DNA of 34,312 nt from Microcystis aeruginosa LEGE 91341 (GTDB lineage: Bacteria > Cyanobacteriota > Cyanobacteriia > Cyanobacteriales > Microcystaceae), in assembly GCF_015206885.1 (NCBI RefSeq), contig NZ_JADEXY010000035.1, positions 1 to 34,312 of the forward strand. The letters are read 5' to 3'. A program made the position numbers and the translations under genes. Below the pieces are notes generated by a model, which searched no databases, was not told the origin of the DNA, and worked only from the letters and a program-made list of their open reading frames with translations. Numbering within the stretch: position 1 is the first letter of the stretch; each line of letters starts with the position of its first letter. Below are positions 22,970-31,976 of the stretch, piece after piece.

Positions 22970-23802
22970 TGGTGCAAATCTTCCAAATCCGAAAAGTCCA
23001 ATAAAGCAAGAGCTAAATTATCCAGTTGATTAGGATTTAACTGTTTAATTTTTTGTTCTAACTTTAAAGTAATAGAACCTAGTTTTAAGTTTAGCTGACG
23101 CAAAATTAGGCTTTTTTTAGCGGATAATTCTCCTTCCTCTCTGCCTTCTTCTCTACCTTCCTCCAAAGCTTCTTGATACACTTTAGTTTCTCTTAGATCA
23201 CTTAAACTAAACATTTTTTCTATCTCCTTACGGTTTAATTTGGGCAATTTATAAATGAGAATTGTCTCAATTAATTCGAGAATGTCCTCTCTTTTTAAAG
23301 ACTCCTGGAATTGTTGTCTAACTTGTTGAATCAGTTCTTTTCCCTGTGCTAAGGTGTTTGGTTCCGATTCTACAATTAATTGTAACACTTTTACCCCCAG
23401 AGAATCCCCCTCATCTAACTGATTTAGATAATAACAGTTAACCCGGCCTGACTCAAAGAATTCTTGATAACGAGATTTGGGACTGTTTTCAATTTCCCGA
23501 TGAGGATAAATGATCACCCCTTGCCAATTCTGGCTTAATTTGCTTTGATGAAAATAGAGAAATATTTCACTAAAAAAGCGCGAGTAAAACCGTTCATCTT
23601 TTTGAAATTGTACCTCAACAAAGTAAATCGGATCATTCAGGTTATCGGGAAGAAAGACCCCATCTAAACGAAAAGCGAGTTGTTTAACTTCTACGGAGGA
23701 AAATTGATAATGATTGACGGTTTCCGGGGGAAGATTGAGCAAGTCAAAGAAACTTTCAGGAAAAGTCTCAAAGAGACGATAGAAAATACTGTCCGTTTTC
23801 AC
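22957..23802 (-). CDS. DUF2887 + DUF4351 Rpn-type nuclease-like protein
   Basis: The 281-residue product is the intact copy. An N-terminal DUF2887 domain (about 1-205) carries the PD-(D/E)XK-like pattern Asp47 in FRLDGVFLP and Glu63/Gln65 in YFVEVQFQKDE. A short charged linker (EEGREEGREEGEL, about 215) joins a C-terminal DUF4351 domain (LILRQLNLKLGSITLKLEQK, ending SDLEDLHQWLN). The start is GTG (23800-23802), directly after the TGA of the upstream tail fragment. The family is assigned to putative transposases or recombination-promoting nucleases. No transposon ends are visible, so mobility in its own right is not shown. It is the parent or sister of the frameshifted copy 929 bases away. Confidence 0.85.
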   Translation of the reverse strand: MKTDSIFYRLFETFPESFFDLLNLPPETVNHYQFSSVEVKQLAFRLDGVFLPDNLNDPIYFVEVQFQKDERFYSRFFSEIFLYFHQSKLSQNWQGVIIYPHREIENSPKSRYQEFFESGRVNCYYLNQLDEGDSLGVKVLQLIVESEPNTLAQGKELIQQVRQQFQESLKREDILELIETILIYKLPKLNRKEIEKMFSLSDLRETKVYQEALEEGREEGREEGELSAKKSLILRQLNLKLGSITLKLEQKIKQLNPNQLDNLALALLDFSDLEDLHQWLN

Positions 23803-23994
23803 TCAATTTTGTCCCTCAATGACTTGTTGTACTCGTTCAATATCTAAGTCTAAAGCTTGGGCAATTTGTTCTCTAGTTAATCCTAAGACCAATAAACGGG
23901 GAACAGAAAAACCAGCAAAAAGCATTTTTAGGGCAATTTGTCGAGATTTCTCTTCTTTGCCCTTTTCCTCTCTTTTCTCTAAAATATCTCGATG
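23803..23994 (-). pseudogene. C-terminal remnant of an Rpn-type gene next to dapB
   Basis: The frame reads RDILEKREEKGKEEKSRQIA then LKMLFAGFSVPRLLVLGLTR and ends DIERVQQVIEGQN at TGA 23803-23805. The nuclease domain is gone. The open frame begins directly after the dapB stop codon and happens to be in the same frame as dapB. It is a leftover tail joined to the dapB 3' end by deletion or insertion. Confidence 0.75.
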
Positions 23995-24825
23995 TTAGAG
24001 GATTTTTTCTAAACCGTAAACGAGGGATTGCAGCTGAGTAACTTTGCGGATAGATAGGAGAACCCCCGGCATATAACAGGAGCGATCGCTGGTATCATGA
24101 CGAAGGGTATAGATTTCCCCAGGGGAACCGAAAATGACTTCCTGGTGGGCAATTAAACCGGGTAAACGCACGCTATGAATACGGATGTTCTCAGCAGTTA
24201 AACCGCCTCTAGCGCCGGGGATGGTTTCTTTTTCGGAAACTTGGGCAGGATTAAAGGTTTTACCCAATTCTGCCAGTAATTCGGCGGTTTTAATCGCTGT
24301 GCCACTGGGTGCGTCTGCTTTTTGATTGTGATGCAGTTCGATAATTTCTACATGGTCAAAGTAGCGAGATGCTTGCACGGCAGCCTGTTGCAGTAAAACC
24401 ATGCCAATGGAAAAATTGGGGATAACTAAACAGCCAGTGCTGGCTTTTTCGGCAAATTCGGCTAAATCTTGCAGTTGTGCCGCCGATAATCCCGTAGTTC
24501 CCACCACGGGACGCACTCCATAGGCAATCGCACTGCGGGTATTGTCATAAACACCGTCGGGATGGGTAAAATCCACCATCACCCCCTGCACTTTTTCCTG
24601 AGTTGCCAGGACTAAAACACTCTGTAAATCGTCGAGAATCGGCACTTCTAGGGGTTCACAACCGGCCACTTCTCCCACATCCCGACCTCGAAAAGCTGGA
24701 TTTCGATCCACTGCACCCACTAAGATCATATCGTCGGCACGAGCAACGGCTTTAATGGCTTCCCGTCCCATTTTGCCGGCTGCACCGTTGACAACTACGG
24801 GAATCGGGTTTCTATTTTCGGTCAT
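23995..24825 (-). CDS. dapB: 4-Hydroxy-tetrahydrodipicolinate reductase
   Basis: This enzyme reduces the cyclic product of DapA with NAD(P)H on the way to diaminopimelate and lysine. The 276 residues carry the nucleotide-binding [10 protein letters not shown] (13-22), the GTTG motif (109-112) and the active-site stretch [15 protein letters not shown] (163-177), with His165, His166 and Lys169. A good ribosome-binding site AAGGAG lies 11 bases before the ATG. The length is normal, so the Rpn remnant joined after the stop codon has not damaged it. It is separated from the upstream asparaginase gene by a hairpin and probably has its own promoter. Confidence 0.96.
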   Translation of the reverse strand: MTENRNPIPVVVNGAAGKMGREAIKAVARADDMILVGAVDRNPAFRGRDVGEVAGCEPLEVPILDDLQSVLVLATQEKVQGVMVDFTHPDGVYDNTRSAIAYGVRPVVGTTGLSAAQLQDLAEFAEKASTGCLVIPNFSIGMVLLQQAAVQASRYFDHVEIIELHHNQKADAPSGTAIKTAELLAELGKTFNPAQVSEKETIPGARGGLTAENIRIHSVRLPGLIAHQEVIFGSPGEIYTLRHDTSDRSCYMPGVLLSIRKVTQLQSLVYGLEKIL

Positions 24826-24917
24826 AGTTAATTATTCTCCTTAATATATGGCGATTATAGATTGTAAATGGGTAATAACGTTTTTTAGGGAAAAAAATCA
24901 AGATATAAATACTGCCC

Positions 24918-24949
24918 TAACACACCAAAAAAAACTTTTTGATGTGTTA
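24918..24949 (-). terminator. Hairpin terminator between asparaginase and dapB
   Basis: TAACACACCAAAAA pairs with TTTTTGATGTGTTA at 13 of 14 positions around a 4-base loop. It lies 20 bases downstream of the asparaginase stop. The U-rich arm on the minus-strand transcript supports termination, or it could attenuate dapB. Confidence 0.6.
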
Positions 24950-24968
24950 CCCTTGGTCAACCCACTAT

Positions 24969-25922
24969 TTATAATAAAGCCATTTCTCCCACCACTTCCA
25001 AGCGGGTATAACTGCCGATTTTGAGGAATTTTTCCGAGAGAGATTCGGCCACATTGGGAGTAATCCAGCCTAACTGTTTGAGAATTTGCAAAGCGGCGGC
25101 ATATTTAGCCCGTTTGGAACCATCTAGGGCTTTAATTGCTAATCCTAAACCCTCACCGACGCGCCCAATACATTGAATCCCTTCGGCCCCAGCTTTACTG
25201 ACGATTTCCCCTTGGCTAACCTGCATTAATTCCGTATCAAAAGCCCCTTCTCCGGCTACCATGCGGGGATGATAGGTCATCGCCCGGACGATTCTTTCTA
25301 AGTCTAAACGGTTGCCAGAGGCTAACTGGGCGTAGAGATGGGCCATTTGCCCCAACTGCATTGAATAGGTGGGCGCACCGCAGTCATCGTGGGCGCTGAT
25401 TAATTCATCTCCCGGCATTCCCAATAATTCGGCAATTTTGCTTAAAATTAGCTTCTGTATCTGACTAGAACGCCGCAGATAGGTATTTAATGGCCAGCCC
25501 CGCTGTTGACACACCGCTAACATCCCGGCGTGTTTGCCAGAACAATTGTACTGCAAGCGACTGCGTTTACCGGACGGGAGGGGACATTGCAGGGCATTGG
25601 GATCGATATCGGCACGCCAGAGAATATTAAAGACTTGACGGGCGTGTTCCACTGTGCCTTGGTGAGAACTACAGATAATGGCTAGATCCTTATCGTTGAG
25701 ATCGTAGCGTTCGAGGGTGCCGGTACTGATGACAGCCAGTGCTTGAAAAGGTTTTAGGGCCGAACGAATAAAGGCGCTAGTTTCGGCGCTGCCGGCGGTG
25801 GATAATACCCGGCCGCGGTCATCGCAAATAGCGGCCTCGACATTATGGACCGATTCAATAATACCTTCCCGGAGGAGATGAATTTCTAAGCGGTGGGTTG
25901 GTGTACGTTTTACCCTATTCAT
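24969..25922 (-). CDS. Asparaginase, Rhizobium AnsA-like (type III) family
   Basis: This cytoplasmic enzyme is expected to hydrolyse asparagine to aspartate and ammonia. The 317 residues fit the zinc-containing AnsA-like family. The Ser54/Lys57 pair in FIRSALKPFQ and Ser85/Ser86 in CSSHQG correspond to the catalytic groups. Cys127 and Lys130 (NCSGKHAG) and Cys181 (HDDCGAP) match the zinc site. The spacing of 54 residues between the two cysteines equals that in the characterised Rhizobium etli enzyme. It is the last gene of a minus-strand run with CGLD27, RsfS and YqeK, starting 15 bases after the CGLD27 stop. A terminator-like hairpin follows it. Confidence 0.9.
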   Translation of the reverse strand: MNRVKRTPTHRLEIHLLREGIIESVHNVEAAICDDRGRVLSTAGSAETSAFIRSALKPFQALAVISTGTLERYDLNDKDLAIICSSHQGTVEHARQVFNILWRADIDPNALQCPLPSGKRSRLQYNCSGKHAGMLAVCQQRGWPLNTYLRRSSQIQKLILSKIAELLGMPGDELISAHDDCGAPTYSMQLGQMAHLYAQLASGNRLDLERIVRAMTYHPRMVAGEGAFDTELMQVSQGEIVSKAGAEGIQCIGRVGEGLGLAIKALDGSKRAKYAAALQILKQLGWITPNVAESLSEKFLKIGSYTRLEVVGEMALL

Positions 25923-25937
25923 TCAGATTGGTTGCGG

Positions 25938-26441
25938 TTAGTGAGTGAAAAATAGCCAGAAAAGACCACTGATAGCGACAATTGCCCCTAGAATCAGGGC
26001 AGTTTTTTGTAAACGCTGGAGAATGGGCTGGATTTGATAGGAGACGATTAAACGATCGCGGGTTAAAATAGCGGCGGTTTTTGTCCAGATTTGGCCATCA
26101 TACCAGCCGGACTCCTCATAAAATACTTTCTCCGATTGCAAGCGATCGTAAACGTAAATCCAGCCTAGATACAAGCGCAATAACACCAATCCTACCAAAA
26201 TTGTCGAGCCAAAAATCCCCGCACAGAAAAAGAGAAAAGGGGCTTTTTTGAGGGGAAAACTAGCGGCGGCAATCGGTCCGACAACTAACCATGTCCACAA
26301 CCATAACCAGAGAATTTTTTTTGTATAAGAGGCTACATCTAGCGTCGCCCAACGAAAAAACCAAGATTCTTTTAATTGTTCGTACTCGTTAACCGGTTGC
26401 TGTTCTTCCGGGACGGGACAGAAATCAAGGGAGGATTTCAT
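25938..26441 (-). CDS. CGLD27/Ycf36 family membrane protein (DUF1230)
   Basis: The 167-residue product matches Ycf36, a protein encoded in algal plastids and cyanobacteria and known in green algae and plants as CGLD27. In plants it is linked to iron-deficiency and photo-oxidative stress tolerance; its molecular role is unknown. The N-terminus has the family motif CPVPEEQQPVNEYEQL. Two membrane helices lie at about 44-62 and 70-92, and another at 147-165. The middle holds WIYVYDRLQSEKVFYEESGW, also typical. It lies 5 bases after rsfS and 15 before asparaginase, so it is co-transcribed. Thylakoid or plasma membrane location is inferred. Confidence 0.9.
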   Translation of the reverse strand: MKSSLDFCPVPEEQQPVNEYEQLKESWFFRWATLDVASYTKKILWLWLWTWLVVGPIAAASFPLKKAPFLFFCAGIFGSTILVGLVLLRLYLGWIYVYDRLQSEKVFYEESGWYDGQIWTKTAAILTRDRLIVSYQIQPILQRLQKTALILGAIVAISGLFWLFFTH

Positions 26442-26446
26442 GGATT

Positions 26447-26851
26447 CTACTCCTCTAAATGGTCGCTAGGTAGAGGAATCCGTTGAGCATGACCCCAAAA
26501 TGCTTCTAAATTATAAAATTCTCGCTCTTTTGGTAAAAAGATATGGACAATGATATCGCCATAATCCATCAGGATCCAGCTACCTTCGCTTTTTCCTTCC
26601 ACTTGTCGGGGGGATTGTTGCCATTCTAGTTCCATAGCAGCTTCGATCGCATCCTCGATCGCTCGCACTTGAGTGGTAGAATAGCCGGTAATAATCAGAA
26701 AATAATCGGTTAAATAACAGATATCGGCGACTTTCAGGAGGGCGATGTCCCCTGCTTTCTTGTCCTCGGCAGCGGTAACAATTGTCTCTAGAAATTGTTC
26801 GGTCTTGAGATTTTCGGCGACGGGGGTAATAATTCCAGTGGGATTGGTCAT
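26447..26851 (-). CDS. rsfS: Ribosome silencing factor
   Basis: RsfS (Iojap family) binds ribosomal protein L14 and blocks joining of the 30S and 50S subunits when nutrients are short. The 134 residues hold the typical core: DYFLIITGYSTTQVRAIEDA at about 49-68, then SEGSWILMDYGDIIVHIFLP and REFYNLEAFWGHA. The N-terminal 25 residues are a loosely conserved extension, as in other cyanobacteria. It follows yqeK by 55 bases, the order seen across many bacteria. A complete protein with no oddities. Confidence 0.95.
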   Translation of the reverse strand: MTNPTGIITPVAENLKTEQFLETIVTAAEDKKAGDIALLKVADICYLTDYFLIITGYSTTQVRAIEDAIEAAMELEWQQSPRQVEGKSEGSWILMDYGDIIVHIFLPKEREFYNLEAFWGHAQRIPLPSDHLEE

Positions 26852-26906
26852 TCAGTTTGTGGTCATCCTTTGGCTAAGGTGGTTGTAAGGGAGTCTTGAG
26901 ATTATG

Positions 26907-27503
26907 TTAATCAATGGTTTTAGTTTTTGTTGGTTGTTCTTTAACAATTTGTAACGCCCAGTTGCGGGTTAGCACGGTGCGGGGATGAATGGGACAATGG
27001 CTACTTAAAAGATATTTTAGGGAATAATCGCAGGTTTGTTGAAGGCTTTTATGGAGATTTTGATAGCTGAGTTGTCGTAGGGCGTTTAATTCGGGTGTAT
27101 CGCCGCGATTGGGTTCCAAGGCATCGGCAATAAAGACTATACAGCTAAGATCGCTCATATTGGGTTGACCGAGGGTATGATTGCGAATTGCTTCGAGAAT
27201 TTCCTCATCGGTAACGTTAAATTCTTTTTGGGCGACAATTGCACTCACGTCGGCGTGGAGTAAGTGGGGATGGGATAAACAGATATTATCCACCTCTATT
27301 CCCGCCGATTCTGCCATTTTTAGCAGTTTTTTGGGCTTGAAAAATTTAGCCAGATCGTGCATTAGCCCCGCTTGCCCTGCTTGGACGGGATCGAGATCGT
27401 GATGACGAGCTAAATCAATACACATGGTCTCTACACCGAGAATATGTCGCAGACGGTGTTCGTTGACGTTTTCTTTTAACCAGTCGATAACTTGCTGTCG
27501 CAT
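26907..27503 (-). CDS. yqeK: YqeK-family HD-domain phosphohydrolase
   Basis: YqeK proteins are HD-fold enzymes that split diadenosine tetraphosphate symmetrically to ADP. The frame is open from 27590, but that start would be a TTG inside the GTPase gene. The ATG at 27503 gives a 198-residue protein that starts MRQQVIDWLKENV, as the family does. Metal-binding residues are His20 in HRLRHILGVE, His49-Asp50 in GLMHDLAKFF, His pairs in LSHPHLLHADV and the Asp in VFIADALEPNRG. It lies between the GTPase and rsfS. Upstream on the minus strand is TTGTATAGTAATTGTTACAAT, which could be a promoter for the yqeK-rsfS run. Confidence 0.92.
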   Translation of the reverse strand: MRQQVIDWLKENVNEHRLRHILGVETMCIDLARHHDLDPVQAGQAGLMHDLAKFFKPKKLLKMAESAGIEVDNICLSHPHLLHADVSAIVAQKEFNVTDEEILEAIRNHTLGQPNMSDLSCIVFIADALEPNRGDTPELNALRQLSYQNLHKSLQQTCDYSLKYLLSSHCPIHPRTVLTRNWALQIVKEQPTKTKTID

Positions 27504-27583
27504 CTTTTTTTTGCCCTTGTGGAACCCCAAAACGATTGTAACAATTACTATACAATTTTGCCTATCGCTCCCGGGTTCGATCT

Positions 27584-29152
27584 TTACCAATCATCCTCGC
27601 GACTAGCTTCTAAAACTTCTTCTTGCTGCCAATCATCCTGAAAAGGTTGTACCACTTTACCGATCGCATCGGCCACAAAAGACTTAATAAATTCTTCCTT
27701 GCGACTAAGTTGAAATTGTCTTTGTACCACCTCTGTCATACCACCATCACCCCAGTCTTGATCGTGACGGAAATATTCAATAAAACTTTTGCCAGCAATG
27801 CGGGTTAAATAGGCGGCACTGACCCCTTGAATTGCCTTACCGACTATATAGGTAGTAAAGTTTAATTGTAGGATTCTGGCTAATAATTCTACCGCTCCTT
27901 TTACCACTCCCAAACTAACTAGAGTTTTGCCTAAAGATAGAGCCAATTCCTTGCCTCGATCGCTGTTAATTTCACAGCCATAAACTTGACCAATTTCCCT
28001 GACCATTTGAGCATTAACTGCCGCCGTTGCTAACAGATCGAACACTGGTAAGGGAGTCACGGCAATCACTCCCGCGCCAATCCACTGATAGCGATCGATA
28101 ATTTTATCAGCTTGGCGACGACGTTGGCGATCGATAATTTTCCTAGCTTCTTCTCCTAATCTTTGGGATTGTAAGAGGATATTATCCGCCACTAAATCCT
28201 CCCCTTCGGCCCGTAAAACTGAAGCCAAACGTTTAATTAAAGCTAAAATATCTGGTTCTGGTGTGATCATTTGTCCACCAGTTAACTGTACTGGTTGGGG
28301 ATTAGCGGCGACGGCAATAATATCGGCGGAAAGAATCACTCCTTTTAGACGTTCTCGTAATTGTTTTAAAATAATGTCTCGATCTTCATCGCTATAGAGA
28401 TCGATTTTATTAAAGACTAAGAGAGAACGTTTACCAATATCAATTAAACGCAATAAAGGGGCGTATTCCGATTGTCGAATATCGTTATCAATGACAAATA
28501 AAAGTAAATCTGCTTCCGTGGCTAATTGTCGCGCTAACTGTTCCCTTTGACCTCCAGCTGCACCAATTTCGAGAATGCCGGGGGTATCAGTAATTTGAAT
28601 TTCCCGATTCACACCTTTCATTTTTAAACTATAGGTTTCCCCTTTTTCCGTGGTTCCCATGGTTGCCTCCACATTGCCCACCATTTGACCGATGAGGGCG
28701 TTAATTAGGGAGGTTTTTCCCGCCGATCCTGTGCCAAAAACAATGATTTTAACTTCTTTTCTGACTAAACTTCGCTCAATTTCTTGGGAACGCTTAATAA
28801 AAACCTGTTGGGTTACTTTATCTTGAATTTGCTCCACTTGTTGCCGGATAGCTTTTAAGGTTTCCCCAGCGGCCTCGGTTTTTTCTACCGGTAATTTTAG
28901 GGGTGGACGGGAGGAAGAACGCAACCCACGGCGACTTTTTTGGCGCTGGGGCAGCAGATAAAAGTAGTACAAAAGAACGTATATAAGCAAGCCCAGCAGT
29001 CCGATAATGAGCAAAAGCAGAATATTAGCTAAGATAGGAGCAGTAAAGGCGATCTGGATGTAAAGACGATAGATAGAGTTGACTAACCACAACATTAATC
29101 CGAAAATAAAGCTCAGACCAATGATTAAAGTGGCAAGACGGGGTAATTTCAT
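27584..29152 (-). CDS. Membrane-anchored GTPase with DUF697 domain
   Basis: The 522-residue product starts with two membrane helices (about 8-28 and 38-66) and a basic stretch. A coiled-coil-like segment is at 95-130. A TRAFAC GTPase domain follows: P-loop GTGSAGKTS (140-148), DTPG (189-192) and NKID (248-251). The C-terminal third (from about 330) is a DUF697-type region, helical and hydrophobic (WIGAGVIAVTPLPVFDLLAT). This is an Era/YcjF-like layout seen in cyanobacterial membrane GTPases; a role in membrane or chloroplast-like envelope processes is often suggested but unproven. It is the first gene of the minus-strand run ending in asparaginase. Confidence 0.88.
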   Translation of the reverse strand: MKLPRLATLIIGLSFIFGLMLWLVNSIYRLYIQIAFTAPILANILLLLIIGLLGLLIYVLLYYFYLLPQRQKSRRGLRSSSRPPLKLPVEKTEAAGETLKAIRQQVEQIQDKVTQQVFIKRSQEIERSLVRKEVKIIVFGTGSAGKTSLINALIGQMVGNVEATMGTTEKGETYSLKMKGVNREIQITDTPGILEIGAAGGQREQLARQLATEADLLLFVIDNDIRQSEYAPLLRLIDIGKRSLLVFNKIDLYSDEDRDIILKQLRERLKGVILSADIIAVAANPQPVQLTGGQMITPEPDILALIKRLASVLRAEGEDLVADNILLQSQRLGEEARKIIDRQRRRQADKIIDRYQWIGAGVIAVTPLPVFDLLATAAVNAQMVREIGQVYGCEINSDRGKELALSLGKTLVSLGVVKGAVELLARILQLNFTTYIVGKAIQGVSAAYLTRIAGKSFIEYFRHDQDWGDGGMTEVVQRQFQLSRKEEFIKSFVADAIGKVVQPFQDDWQQEEVLEASREDDW

Positions 29153-29373
29153 CAGCTTTAACGGTAGGGGATTGCTTGATCTTGATCTTAGTTCTTTGCC
29201 GGCCGATTGTCGGTAACTAGAATAGACTATTATCTATAGTCATAATTGTTTTTATTTACCTCGTTGCAGGGATCTCCCTTGCAACGCATTTCCAGAGGTT
29301 CTACCTCTTGTATAACCCATCAGGAAACGGAGGGAGACCTTCCCTTGTCTCATTCCTTCTCCCACCTCCCCAT
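29153..29373. other. Intergenic region between GTPase and pdhB
   Basis: The 329-base divergent gap 29153-29481 holds no gene. At 29263-29285 is an imperfect hairpin GTTGC-AGGGA / TCCCTTGCAAC. Further right comes the heptamer block and A/G-rich sequence before pdhB. Promoters for both genes must lie here; no clear -10/-35 pair was picked out. Confidence 0.5.
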
Positions 29374-29401
29374 TTCATAATTCATAATTCATAATTCATA
29401 A
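29374..29401 (+). repeat. Heptamer tandem repeat TTCATAA x4
   Basis: Four perfect TTCATAA units, the same heptamer as at 7191 (inverted), 8148 and 17566. It lies about 80 bases upstream of the pdhB start. Confidence 0.9.
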
Positions 29402-29481
29402 TTCCCGCTCCTTCAGACCAGAAAAGGGGTAAGATAAGAAGTTTAGTGATAAGATGACCGAATTGTAAGCGGGGACTTGAT

Positions 29482-30465
29482 ATGGCAGAAACCCTATTAT
29501 TTAATGCTTTGCGACAGGCGATCGATGAGGAAATGGGCCGCGACCAGACAGTATTTGTTTTGGGTGAAGATGTGGGTCATTACGGTGGTTCCTACAAAGT
29601 TACCAAAGATCTCTACAAAAAATATGGCGATTTAAGGGTTTTAGATACTCCCATCGCTGAAAATAGTTTTACGGGCATGGCAGTGGGGGCAGCCATGACG
29701 GGGTTACGTCCGATTATTGAAGGCATGAATATGGGTTTTCTTTTGCTTGCCTTTAACCAAATTGCCAACAATGCCGGGATGTTACGTTATACTTCCGGCG
29801 GTAATTTTAAAATCCCCATGGTTATCCGCGGTCCGGGGGGTGTGGGGAGACAATTAGGTGCGGAACATTCCCAACGTTTAGAGGCCTATTTTCACGCGGT
29901 ACCCGGTCTAAAAATTGTCGCTTGTTCCACTCCCTACAATGCCAAAGGTTTATTAAAATCGGCGATTAGAGATAATAACCCCGTGCTTTTCTTTGAACAC
30001 GTTCTTCTCTATAATCTCAAGGAAAATTTACCTGATAGCGAGTATCTTTTACCCCTCGATAAAGCGGAAATCGTTCGCAAGGGAGAAGATATAACTATTC
30101 TCACCTATTCACGGATGCGTCATCACTGTTTACAGGCATTAAAACAGTTAGAAAAAGATGGCTACGATCCAGAAATTATCGATTTAATTTCCCTGAAACC
30201 CTTTGATATGGAGACGATTGCCGCTTCGATTCGCAAGACTCACAGGGTGATTATCGTGGAAGAATGTATGAAAACGGCAGGAATTGCTTCCGAGTTAATT
30301 GCTTTAATTAATGAGCAGTTATTCGATGAATTGGATGCCCCAGTGTTACGATTATCTTCCCAAGATATCCCCACACCTTATAACGGTAATCTAGAAAGAT
30401 TGACGATTATCCAACCTAATCAAATTGTCGAAGCTGTCCAAAAAATGGTCGGCGATCGCATTTAA
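29482..30465 (+). CDS. pdhB: Pyruvate dehydrogenase E1 component, beta subunit
   Basis: With the alpha subunit (not in this window) this forms the thiamine-diphosphate enzyme that decarboxylates pyruvate for acetyl-CoA. The 327 residues start [18 protein letters not shown]. Typical sites are [17 protein letters not shown] (28-44), DTPIAENSF with Glu60, which activates the thiamine ring, [14 protein letters not shown], and [16 protein letters not shown]. The C-terminal transketolase-like domain has [15 protein letters not shown] and [18 protein letters not shown] lies a few bases before the ATG. It is of normal length and is followed 26 bases later by secD, likely on one transcript. Confidence 0.96.
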   Translation: MAETLLFNALRQAIDEEMGRDQTVFVLGEDVGHYGGSYKVTKDLYKKYGDLRVLDTPIAENSFTGMAVGAAMTGLRPIIEGMNMGFLLLAFNQIANNAGMLRYTSGGNFKIPMVIRGPGGVGRQLGAEHSQRLEAYFHAVPGLKIVACSTPYNAKGLLKSAIRDNNPVLFFEHVLLYNLKENLPDSEYLLPLDKAEIVRKGEDITILTYSRMRHHCLQALKQLEKDGYDPEIIDLISLKPFDMETIAASIRKTHRVIIVEECMKTAGIASELIALINEQLFDELDAPVLRLSSQDIPTPYNGNLERLTIIQPNQIVEAVQKMVGDRI

Positions 30466-30491
30466 CAAATTCTCCTTTTGATACTGAAGTT

Positions 30492-31898
30492 ATGCAGAGA
30501 CAAAATTGGTTATTGTTACTGATCATCGGCCTAGTTGTTGCCTCGATCTTTATCCTGATTAAGTTACCCCTACAATTAGGTTTGGACCTGCGCGGTGGTA
30601 GTCAATTAACCATTCAGGTTAAACCCACTGAAACCGTGACAACCATTCAACCTAATGATTTAAAAGCCGTACAAAATGTCATTGAAAATCGCGTTAATGC
30701 CCTCGGTGTTTCTGAATCATTAGTGCAGACTGTGGACAGTAAAAATCAGGTAATCGTGCAACTACCCGGGGTGACAAATCCCAAAGAAGCTGAGAGAAAC
30801 CTAAATGTTCAGGCCCAATTAGAATTTCGTCAGCAAAAACAAGGTACAGAAGGAGAATTTCGGGCTGAATATTCAATTTTTCAACAAAAAAAAGCGGAAT
30901 TAACCGCCCTTAAAGCCGAGAATAAACCCGAAAATGACGCTAAAATTGCCGAACTAGAACAATCTCTCCAGAAATCTAAAGAGGCAATTTTAAATTTATT
31001 TGAATCGGTGGACTTAACTGGAAAAAATCTGCAAAATGCCACCATTAGTTCCACCCAAGGCACTAATTGGGAAGTGGCCATTACTTTCGACTCGGAAGGG
31101 GGCAGTAAATTTGCCGAACTGACTAAAGCGATCGCGGGTACTGGTCGCAGTATTGGCATTTTCCTCGATAATGAATTAATTAGCGCCCCTGTGGTTGATG
31201 TGCAGTTTGCCCAAACGGGAATTACAGGAGGCCGGGCCGTGATTACTGGTAATTTTACCGCCGAAACTGCCAACGATCTAGCGATTCAATTGCGCGGTGG
31301 TTCCCTACCTTTCCCTGTCAAAGTGGAAGAAATTCGCACCGTCGGGGCAACTTTAGGCCAGGATAGCATCCGTCGCAGTATCTACGCCGGTTTAGTGGGT
31401 TTACTGTTAGTTTTAATCTTCATGGCGGTTTATTACCGTTTACCCGGGATTATCGCCGATATTTCCCTGATTATCTACACTATACTCGCTCTGGGGGCTT
31501 TTGCCCTAGTGGGAGTCACCATGACGTTACCCGGTATTGCCGGATTTATCCTCAGTATCGGTATGGCAGTTGATGCAAATGTACTAATTTTTGAGCGTAC
31601 CCGGGAAGAATTAAGGGCTGGAAAATCCCTATTTCGGGCTGTGGAGTCGGGATTTTATCGGGCTTTTTCCAGTATTCTTGATAGTAATGTCACTACTTTA
31701 ATCGCCTGTGCTGCCTTATTTTGGTTGGGTTCAGGATTAGTCAAAGGTTTTGCTTTAACTTTAGCCATTGGGGTAACTGTGAGTATGTTTACCGCTTTAA
31801 CCTGTAGTCGTACTCTCCTGTTAATCACCGTCTTAAACGTCCCCAGCGTCCGTCAAAAACCCCAACTTTTCTGCCCTAATTTACCGACAAACCAATAA
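30492..31898 (+). CDS. secD: Protein translocase subunit SecD
   Basis: SecD works with SecF at the SecYEG channel and uses the proton gradient to help proteins across plasma and thylakoid membranes. The 468 residues have the first membrane helix (8-25), the P1 motif LGLDLRGGSQLTIQV at about 29-43, a periplasmic/lumenal domain, and five C-terminal membrane helices with the RND-type signature AGFILSIGMAVDANVLIFER and REELRAGKSLF. The length fits cyanobacterial SecD, shorter than that of Escherichia coli. It is linked to pdhB upstream. Downstream, secF is separated by 243 bases packed with heptamer repeats, so co-transcription with secF is likely but not certain. Confidence 0.96.
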   Translation: MQRQNWLLLLIIGLVVASIFILIKLPLQLGLDLRGGSQLTIQVKPTETVTTIQPNDLKAVQNVIENRVNALGVSESLVQTVDSKNQVIVQLPGVTNPKEAERNLNVQAQLEFRQQKQGTEGEFRAEYSIFQQKKAELTALKAENKPENDAKIAELEQSLQKSKEAILNLFESVDLTGKNLQNATISSTQGTNWEVAITFDSEGGSKFAELTKAIAGTGRSIGIFLDNELISAPVVDVQFAQTGITGGRAVITGNFTAETANDLAIQLRGGSLPFPVKVEEIRTVGATLGQDSIRRSIYAGLVGLLLVLIFMAVYYRLPGIIADISLIIYTILALGAFALVGVTMTLPGIAGFILSIGMAVDANVLIFERTREELRAGKSLFRAVESGFYRAFSSILDSNVTTLIACAALFWLGSGLVKGFALTLAIGVTVSMFTALTCSRTLLLITVLNVPSVRQKPQLFCPNLPTNQ

Positions 31899-31899
31899 T

Positions 31900-31976
31900 C
31901 AGTTATCAGTTATCAGTTATCAGTTATCAGTTATCAGTTATCAGTTATCAGTTATCAGTTATCAGTTATCAGTTAT
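31900..31976 (+). repeat. Heptamer tandem repeat CAGTTAT x11
   Basis: Eleven perfect 7-base units begin one base after the secD stop codon. The unit is the reverse complement of the one next to the futA stop (8175-8195). The long perfect run is likely to vary between strains. Confidence 0.95.

Noticed and set aside
21061-23994. Rpn-type cluster considered as an insertion sequence or prophage
   Set aside because: No terminal inverted repeats, target duplications, integrase or phage structural genes are visible; it looks like tandem duplication and decay.
27504-27590. N-terminal extension of YqeK from a TTG start
   Set aside because: It overlaps the GTPase gene, is not family-like, and the ATG at 27503 gives the normal YqeK N-terminus.
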